This document shows positions 1 to 4,498 of a stretch of DNA of 6,238 nucleotides, piece after piece (positions within the stretch are counted from its first letter, which is position 1; the number at the start of each line of letters is the position of its first letter). The DNA is from an uncultured Bacilli bacterium (GTDB taxonomy: Bacteria; Bacillota_I; Bacilli_A; RF39; UBA660): positions 1 to 6,238 of the forward strand of contig CALVVH010000084.1 in NCBI GenBank assembly GCA_944363805.1, given 5' to 3'. Below the pieces are notes generated by a model, which saw nothing but the letters and a program-made list of their open reading frames with translations, was not told the DNA's origin and made no database searches. The position numbers were made by a program, and so were the translations under genes.

Positions 1-457
1 ACTTTTCCAACAGAGAGATGGTTTTTCCTGCTTTTAGCCGTATCAGCCGATCCTGCTCGTCATGGGCCAGCCCGACATACTGCGTTACTCGGTTCCCGTG
101 GCTTTTCATATAGTTTTGAATGGGCCGCAGTTTACAGTCCCGTTGGATACAGCATCTTCCGCACAGCGGCCAGGAATTGAGTTTCCCCTCCGCCTTTCCC
201 TTTTTCAGCACGCGGTAAAAACTCTTGATGAACGTCATCTCCGACTTGAGGATTACCACTTCCACTCCGTTTCGCTCAAGGAACGGGATGGCGCGGTTAT
301 AGATGAAATCCCGATGTTCGGGAACCTCGCCGGAAATCCCTTCATCAAACATGACCTCGCAGTAGACGACCTCGTCCAGAGGCTCCTGGTGCATCAGGGC
401 AAGGAGGATCGTTGCCATGCTGTCCTTCCCGAAGGAGCAGGACACCACATACTTCAA
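1..457 (-). CDS. PAPS-reductase-like ATP pyrophosphatase, 3' end beyond window
   Basis: A protein of the PAPS reductase/DndC-like branch of the PP-loop ATP pyrophosphatase superfamily, which activates substrates by adenylation or acts on adenylated sulfate. The first 152 residues are visible. The PP-loop SFGKDS is at 8-13, directly after the first beta strand (KYVVSC), followed by a helix. VVYCEVMFDEG (30-40) fits the second strand. A Cys cluster WPLCGRCCIQRDC (Cys99, Cys102, Cys103, Cys108) could bind an iron-sulfur cluster or zinc. QYVGLAHDEQDRLIRL (126-141) matches the family's conserved G-x-x-x-D/E-x-x-R block. Start TTG at 457 overlaps the preceding stop as TTGA and has a GGAGG 8 bases upstream. 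No cysteine-synthesis or dnd genes are in the window, so a role in sulfur assimilation is unlikely; nucleic-acid modification or another activation reaction is possible but unproven. Confidence 0.88.
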   Translation of the reverse strand, partial: MKYVVSCSFGKDSMATILLALMHQEPLDEVVYCEVMFDEGISGEVPEHRDFIYNRAIPFLERNGVEVVILKSEMTFIKSFYRVLKKGKAEGKLNSWPLCGRCCIQRDCKLRPIQNYMKSHGNRVTQYVGLAHDEQDRLIRLKAGKTISLLEK

Positions 458-648
458 AGGACCCGCCTCCAACTGTGCCCACTGGCCGCATCCACCGAGA
501 TCACGCTCTCCCGTGCATTCTTTGTTTGAAGGAGAAACGCAGTGACGGCAAAATTAGCATTTTCTTCCTTCGTGTAATACACTCCGGGGGTGCCGTCCTT
601 CCGCCTATATCGGATTCGGAAGGGATATATCGTTCTCTCTTTGGTCAT
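454..648 (-). CDS. Small uncharacterised 64-residue protein
   Basis: A small basic protein of unknown function. Start ATG at 648 has an AGAGGGG ribosome binding site 5 bases upstream, and lies one base after the stop codon of the preceding gene. Residues 5-45 look like a compact beta-rich domain: RTIYPFRIRYRRKDG, then GVYYTKEEN, then a helix ANFAVTAFLLQT, ending with SVISVDAAS. The stop TGA overlaps the TTG start of the PAPS-reductase-like gene (TTGA), so the two are probably translationally coupled. A longer open frame reaching 816 exists, but its extra part lies inside the preceding gene and is rejected. The gene is likely real because of its start signals and tight fit between neighbours. 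Confidence 0.75.
   Translation of the reverse strand: MTKERTIYPFRIRYRRKDGTPGVYYTKEENANFAVTAFLLQTKNARESVISVDAASGHSWRRVL
466..470 (-). promoter_or_regulatory. Ribosome binding site that fixes a TTG start
   Basis: GGAGG lies 8 bases before TTG at 457-455, inside the 3' end of the small gene. There is no in-frame ATG or GTG between the upstream in-frame stop (near 550) and the conserved SFGKDS loop, apart from GTG codons directly before the loop, so TTG is the best start. Confidence 0.65.
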
Positions 649-649
649 T

Positions 650-1138
650 TCATCCCCTCTGCTGCTTGTTGTACCAATCCACTTCTTGCTGGCAGGCCAT
701 TTCAAAGGCGTGCAGCATCCTCTCGTCACAGCGGATGCTCTCCATCGTGGTATGCAGTGTTTTGAGCGCCGGACCTGCATCCCGGGTATAGCCGTAGTCG
801 GCTTCTGCAAGTTCATAGCGGAACATTTGAAGGAGGAATCCCTCTCCCGTTAGATCTGCGTGCTGGGCAACCTCGGTTTCCAGGTGCTGCCTGAGGTTCA
901 TCATTTCGAACGCTTTCTCATCCGCTTTTCGGATGAAGCAGTTCCGGCAGACGCAAAGGATTTTGTCCGTGTCTGTGGGTTTAAGTCCCAGGTTACGCAT
1001 CCCTGTGTCAAACTGGCTTTTGCTGACAGCGCACATCACGGGGAAAAATTTGAACTCATCTTCATGCCTTGCCACCATTTCAGAGTAAGACTCTGAAAGG
1101 CACCGCTCAACATCGATCAGAATCTGCGACTCACTCAT
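650..1138 (-). CDS. Uncharacterised 162-residue protein with CxCxxC cluster
   Basis: I do not recognise a family. The start is ATG at 1138, six bases after AGGAGG and overlapping the stop of the Cys-rich gene (ATGA); the ATG two codons earlier touches the ribosome binding site. The protein is acidic and mostly helical. A central CVCRNC (Cys62, Cys64, Cys67) follows the segment GMRNLGLKPTDTDKI (46-60) and could form half of a zinc site with Cys36, Cys13 or His residues. The segment ADLTGEGFLLQMFRYEL (94-110) recalls SDLLTGEDLLAAIYRCLQ (79-96) of the preceding protein, also placed shortly after a Cys cluster, so the two may be distantly related; this is a weak resemblance by eye. One base separates its stop from the next start. 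No signal peptide or membrane segment. Confidence 0.82.
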   Translation of the reverse strand: MSESQILIDVERCLSESYSEMVARHEDEFKFFPVMCAVSKSQFDTGMRNLGLKPTDTDKILCVCRNCFIRKADEKAFEMMNLRQHLETEVAQHADLTGEGFLLQMFRYELAEADYGYTRDAGPALKTLHTTMESIRCDERMLHAFEMACQQEVDWYNKQQRG

Positions 1139-1968
1139 CTGCATCCTCCTTCTCTCTCAGCCCATCGAACAGGACTTCTGCCATTTTGCTGTTCTAAATC
1201 CTTCAGGGTTTGGAAAGCCTCCGGCAAGTATGATTTGGGCGGGATCACCAGATCGGATGAAACAACCTCCAGCCTAGTGAACAAAGCAGTTGCGTAGCCC
1301 TCCTGGTAAGCCTCCCAGTAGTCCTCGCCGGATTCTTCACTGTCATATCGCTTGTCCAGACGCTCCTTTTCCACCTCGATCAACCTTTGAAGTTCCCTCA
1401 GCGCATGAGGCAAGGAAAGGTAACTCCCCTCGCTTTGCGGCGGAGGGAAACACCCCCGGTCTGTGTCTGCTCCGGTGCGTATGATGGTAAAGATTCTGAC
1501 ACTTTCCCCTGCGTTTTCCACAGGAAGCGGTTTTCTCTGGGGGCATTCTCGGCTTGCACAGCCGCCTTTTTGCTTTTCCAGCCATTCGCGGACCAAGGGC
1601 TGGTCTGCTTCGCGGAAGATTTCTACAAACATCTGGCGAAACGCAGCAATCGGCATATACCTGTCTTGAGCCGCACGAAATCCCTGCAGACAGCGGTAGA
1701 TCGCCGCCAGGAGATCCTCTCCGGTCAAAAGGTCGGAAAGGGCTAACTCATGGCAGAGCCGGCCGCTGCAGATACGGCAGGTACCGATCCTGCACAGCCT
1801 CCGTTTCTCTGACCGGTGCAAATCGGTATACTCCAGTTCCCACCGGGCATTCACCAAACTACAGGCTATATGCTCGACCAGTCCCAAAATATCCTGCTCC
1901 TTGTGCCGGACCGGAGCGCAGGTGCAAAATTTCTCTGAAGCGTGCGGGCATGCTGCTTCTTCACACAT
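1135..1968 (-). CDS. Uncharacterised Cys-rich 277-residue protein
   Basis: I do not recognise a family. Start ATG at 1968 shares one base with the preceding stop (TGATG); a GGAGG lies 10 bases upstream, a little far, so translational coupling probably helps. The N-terminal region is rich in Cys/His: Cys2, Cys7, Cys15, Cys17, and then Cys59, Cys64, Cys67, Cys72-His73 (C-X4-C-X2-C-X4-C), which could bind zinc or a metal cluster. Residues about 75-130 appear helical. Residues 137-180 are a low-complexity, Cys/Pro-containing linker (Cys137, Cys142, Cys173). The C-terminal part has a charged helix (190-215) and the aromatic segment YWEAYQEGYATALF (217-230). No signal peptide or membrane segment, so it is probably cytoplasmic. 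The open frame extends 18 codons upstream into the zinc-finger gene, but those starts have no suitable ribosome binding site. Confidence 0.8.
   Translation of the reverse strand: MCEEAACPHASEKFCTCAPVRHKEQDILGLVEHIACSLVNARWELEYTDLHRSEKRRLCRIGTCRICSGRLCHELALSDLLTGEDLLAAIYRCLQGFRAAQDRYMPIAAFRQMFVEIFREADQPLVREWLEKQKGGCASRECPQRKPLPVENAGESVRIFTIIRTGADTDRGCFPPPQSEGSYLSLPHALRELQRLIEVEKERLDKRYDSEESGEDYWEAYQEGYATALFTRLEVVSSDLVIPPKSYLPEAFQTLKDLEQQNGRSPVRWAEREGGCR
1145..1150 (-). promoter_or_regulatory. Ribosome binding site that selects ATG 1138 over ATG 1144
   Basis: AGGAGG ends directly before the ATG at 1144, leaving no spacer, but lies 6 bases before the ATG at 1138. The second ATG also forms an ATGA overlap with the upstream stop codon, so it is the likely start. 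Confidence 0.75.
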
Positions 1969-2369
1969 CAGGCCGCATCCTCCTTTTCCTCCTGCCTGCA
2001 AAGGTCGATTACCTGCTGGCATTGGTCCATCTCAAATCCACCGATATGGGCCAACCGTTCGGGAAGCCCCATTTGCTTTGCCAGCCACTTGTAGCCCTTG
2101 GACCGGCTCATGCCCTTGCGCTTCCAGAAGGCGTCAAATATCTGATGGGTTTCCATGCGCTTGAGCCGCAGCGTCTCGTTGGCTACGTTGCCAAGCGGAC
2201 GGGTGGTGCCCCTGTGACAGCCGACGCGGGCAGTGCAATTCTGACACTGGTAGATATACTCATTTTTCAGCCCCAGGCGCTCCACGGCCGGTCCGTACAC
2301 GTTTCGCGCAGGCACCAGACGTATCAAGCCGCCGCAATAGCGACAGATCTCCTGTGTTGCCAAATACAT
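1968..2369 (-). CDS. DUF3268-type zinc-finger protein
   Basis: A small (133-residue) protein resembling the DUF3268 family of zinc-finger-containing proteins found in phages and mobile elements; its biochemical role is not known. A zinc-ribbon-like arrangement is seen: CRYC (Cys9, Cys12) near the N-terminus and CQNC (Cys42, Cys45), followed by the hallmark GCHRGTTRPLGNVAN (50-64). The C-terminal part has the family-like segment FDAFWKRKGMSRSKGYKWLA (78-97), then HIGGFEMDQCQQVIDLC (108-124). These proteins probably bind nucleic acid, but that is inference. It lies 6 bases after the clamp gene; the ATG at 2369 is annotated, although TTG at 2363 has better spacing from the GGAGG. The stop codon overlaps the next start (TGATG). 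Confidence 0.85.
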   Translation of the reverse strand: MYLATQEICRYCGGLIRLVPARNVYGPAVERLGLKNEYIYQCQNCTARVGCHRGTTRPLGNVANETLRLKRMETHQIFDAFWKRKGMSRSKGYKWLAKQMGLPERLAHIGGFEMDQCQQVIDLCRQEEKEDAA

Positions 2370-2370
2370 T

Positions 2371-2375
2371 CCTCC
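2371..2375 (-). promoter_or_regulatory. Ribosome binding site with ambiguous start (ATG 2369 or TTG 2363)
   Basis: GGAGG follows directly after the clamp stop codon TAA (2378-2376). The ATG at 2369 is only 1 base away, which is too close for normal initiation. The in-frame TTG at 2363-2361 is 7 bases away, the same geometry as at the TTG start at 4480. Initiation may therefore be at TTG, removing two residues. Confidence 0.6.
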
Positions 2376-3512
2376 TTATGCGGCCGCTTTGGCCGCTTTT
2401 TTCTGTTTCTTCGCTTCTTTTTGGTGCATAACCACAGGCTTGCGCCGGGAGATCAACAGACATACAAGATCATCTGTCCGCATGACCAGTATCCCGTTTT
2501 GCCCGACTTCCAGGATCAGCGTACCGCTCAGCGCGGCCAAGCACTGGGAAAGTTGCTCGGGATTGTACCAGTATTCGCCATCCGGTGACCCGGACAGCGC
2601 CACAACTTCCAGCCCCTGCGAGGAAGAACAGCCTTCCCCTTCGCAACCGACAGCGATACGGCCATTCGAAAAACGCAGACTGACTGCGCTGTACTCTCCG
2701 GCCACAACGGAAACGCTGGACACCGCTTCATAGAGCATGGTGGCATCCGTAAGTACGGAAAAACTGCTCTCTATAGACTCCAGCAGGAAGTCGGCATCAA
2801 TATGCTCGCCCTCCAGCAGCCGTGCGGAAAACAGGAAGTTGTCCTTTATGAAGACAACGGTTTTCCCTGTGGTCCCTACCCGTAGTTCATCCCTGTTTGT
2901 CACAAGTCGGGAGAGTTTCTGCAGGGAATGGGCTGGGATCAGCATACTGACCAATGCCTCCCCCTTGCTGTCGCCTTTTGCTGCGGCAAGGCGGGCGCCG
3001 TCGTAACTCACCGCTTTCAAGTTATCACTGGTAAAGACCAGTTTGACACACCGCATAGCAGGCTTAGCCTCGTTTTCCGATGCTGCAAACACGGTCCGCG
3101 CCGCCATGAGCGGGATATTTTTCACGCTCACAGTGTCTTCCGGGAAGGGGATCTCTGCGCGCGGATAGTCGGACACAGGCATGGTGGGGATGACGTATTG
3201 ACAATCCTCGCTAGAGATTTCAACCTGCCCGCCGTCCTCGCCGCAGATGGTGACAGTTTCGCCGCCCAAAAGCCCCAGCATATTGGAAAGTAGTTTTGCG
3301 TTGAGCAGGATGGAGCCGCTCTCTTGAACTTCTGCCGGCATGCGCCGTTCCAGAGCCGTTTCGATGTTCGTCGCCGCCATAGTCAGCAGATTGTCAGGGC
3401 TCGCTTCCAGCAGTACGCACCGCAGTTCTTCAATGGCGGTTTTAACGGGAGCGATGCTCTCTGCAGATTTCGCAAGGGCCAGGGCCTCCTGGCGATTTAC
3501 GATGATCTTCAT
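2376..3512 (-). CDS. dnaN: DNA polymerase III beta subunit (sliding clamp), element-borne and diverged
   Basis: A ring-forming dimeric processivity clamp that slides on DNA and tethers polymerases and other clamp-binding proteins. At 378 residues it is close to the usual length of about 366-380. Family signs: the N-terminal KIIVNRQEALALAKSAESIA helix; AATNIETALERR (46-57), matching the ATDLE region; MPVSDYPR (111-118), matching the L.xxDFP segment; YDGARLA (170-176), matching TDGHRLA; and ARLLEGEHIDADF (230-242), matching SRLIDGEFPDY. The canonical C-terminal MPMRL end, part of the peptide-binding pocket, is replaced by CLLISRRKPVVMHQ, followed by a Lys/Ala tail of about 15 residues. ATG at 3512 overlaps the upstream stop (ATGA) and follows GGAGGGGG. 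The divergence indicates a mobile-element copy rather than the chromosomal dnaN, which normally lies near dnaA. No polymerase gene is in the window. Confidence 0.93.
   Translation of the reverse strand: MKIIVNRQEALALAKSAESIAPVKTAIEELRCVLLEASPDNLLTMAATNIETALERRMPAEVQESGSILLNAKLLSNMLGLLGGETVTICGEDGGQVEISSEDCQYVIPTMPVSDYPRAEIPFPEDTVSVKNIPLMAARTVFAASENEAKPAMRCVKLVFTSDNLKAVSYDGARLAAAKGDSKGEALVSMLIPAHSLQKLSRLVTNRDELRVGTTGKTVVFIKDNFLFSARLLEGEHIDADFLLESIESSFSVLTDATMLYEAVSSVSVVAGEYSAVSLRFSNGRIAVGCEGEGCSSSQGLEVVALSGSPDGEYWYNPEQLSQCLAALSGTLILEVGQNGILVMRTDDLVCLLISRRKPVVMHQKEAKKQKKAAKAAA
2380..2396. repeat. GC-rich inverted repeat at the clamp 3' end
   Basis: On the plus strand GCGGCC (2380-2385), a 5-base loop and GGCCGC (2391-2396) form a perfect 6-bp stem, followed by six T residues. 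Read on the plus strand it resembles a short intrinsic terminator facing against the operon. In the sense direction it has no U tract and sits just before the stop codon and ribosome binding site of the next gene. It also encodes the Ala/Lys repeat of the clamp tail, so it may be a by-product of codon use. Confidence 0.35.
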
Positions 3513-4480
3513 GCCGCAGCCCCCTCCGATGATGCATTGACCTTTTCAAGCAGTTCATTTATGCACTCGAAAATCTTGTTGGAACACCTGCTGCCATTTC
3601 TGCTTCGGAATCGGAGTTGATCGCAGTGGCCGTTTTTCACAATGACGCTGAACAGTTTTTCGTTGACCCAACCTTGTGTGCGAAGAGAGATATTAACGCC
3701 ATACCGACGCATCAAATGGTTGACGATCGCATAGTCGCTATAACCGCCGTCCTCGCGAAAGAGTTGGATTCTTTCGTTTTTCAGTTCTCCCCCATGCGTC
3801 AGCACATGGAGGGCCTGGTCTATCTGCTGTTGGGCCCGAGCGTTTGTCTCCTCTTGATGCTTCTTCCATTCTGCTTCAGCCTTGGCCTTATATGCCGCAT
3901 CCGCTGCCCGCCGTTTTGCCCGGTACTTGGCGGACAATTCCCTGCACAGCGCAATCTCATTCAGAACCGCCGCGCCAATGAAGTCCGGGAAGGTTTCTCC
4001 GCCGTTCTCCTTTGACTTGATAAAATCGGCCATATGCTCATTCAGCACTTCCTTGACAAAGTTTGCCTGGTGGGAGGGTTCACTGCCAAGGCGCTCGATT
4101 GTCTCCCTCTCGACCTGCAGCGTTTTGGAGATCTCCGCTGTATCGGCCTGGCCAAACTTGTGAAGTCCTTGAAAGTACTTCCGCCGGCCATCGTCGCTCC
4201 CATACAGTTGCGTAATCGCAGGTTGTTCACCACTGCGGTAGATCAGTTCCAAATCGGTCATATAAAGGGGCACCAGGTACTCGCCAATCTCAACGTAAAG
4301 GCTGTGCGTATCATTTTCAGCCCGCGGGTAGCGTTGGTCCGGCACGCCGGGACTGCGCCAAAGCCTATAGGTATCCACGCCATTGGAGATCTCACGATCT
4401 AAGACCGCCCGCATCCGTCTGCCATCTGCATTGAAGTTGTCTTTATAAAACAGAAGTTTCATCAATTTCGCATTTCCCAA
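3509..4480 (-). CDS. Uncharacterised 323-residue protein with charged helical region
   Basis: I do not recognise a family. Translation starts at TTG (4480), supported by GGAGG with 7-base spacing. The N-terminal part (about 1-110) is mixed beta/alpha in character, with many Tyr and Arg (for example LYVEIGEYLVPLYMTDLELI at 61-80). The middle (about 115-225) is strongly helical and charged, with an Ala/Lys/Glu/Gln-rich stretch at 180-225 that may form a coiled coil. The C-terminal third (about 235-310) contains a Tyr-rich segment, YSDYAIVNHLMRRYGV, that resembles a small helical DNA- or protein-binding unit. No transmembrane segment or signal peptide is seen. Its position between helicase and clamp, with an ATGA overlap into the clamp gene, suggests it is made together with them and may belong to the same complex, but this is inference from context only. 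Confidence 0.85.
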   Translation of the reverse strand: MGNAKLMKLLFYKDNFNADGRRMRAVLDREISNGVDTYRLWRSPGVPDQRYPRAENDTHSLYVEIGEYLVPLYMTDLELIYRSGEQPAITQLYGSDDGRRKYFQGLHKFGQADTAEISKTLQVERETIERLGSEPSHQANFVKEVLNEHMADFIKSKENGGETFPDFIGAAVLNEIALCRELSAKYRAKRRAADAAYKAKAEAEWKKHQEETNARAQQQIDQALHVLTHGGELKNERIQLFREDGGYSDYAIVNHLMRRYGVNISLRTQGWVNEKLFSVIVKNGHCDQLRFRSRNGSRCSNKIFECINELLEKVNASSEGAAA

Positions 4481-4487
4481 AGCAATT

Positions 4488-4492
4488 CCTCC
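4488..4492 (-). promoter_or_regulatory. Ribosome binding site that fixes a TTG start
   Basis: On the minus strand a perfect GGAGG lies 7 bases before TTG at 4480-4478. It sits in the 18-base gap after the helicase stop codon. The next in-frame ATG (4462-4460) has no comparable site, so the TTG is preferred. Confidence 0.75.
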
Positions 4493-4498
4493 AATCGC

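Noticed and set aside
62..529. Plus-strand open frame of 155 codons at the left edge
   Set aside because: It is antisense to the PAPS-reductase-like gene, whose SFGKDS loop and Cys cluster are clear on the other strand.
649..816. N-terminal extension of the small 64-residue protein to position 816
   Set aside because: The extension lies entirely inside the preceding gene in another frame, while the ATG at 648 has its own ribosome binding site and a one-base junction.
2380..2402. Intrinsic terminator of the operon after the clamp gene
   Set aside because: The T tract follows the stem only on the plus strand; in the direction of transcription there is no U tract and a tightly spaced gene follows.
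1554..2588. Long plus-strand open frame of 344 codons
   Set aside because: It runs antisense across three convincing minus-strand genes and their junctions, has no recognisable motif, and has a composition typical of a shadow frame.
3617..4402. Plus-strand open frames opposite the 323-residue gene
   Set aside because: They overlap each other and the supported minus-strand gene, and lack ribosome binding sites or family features.
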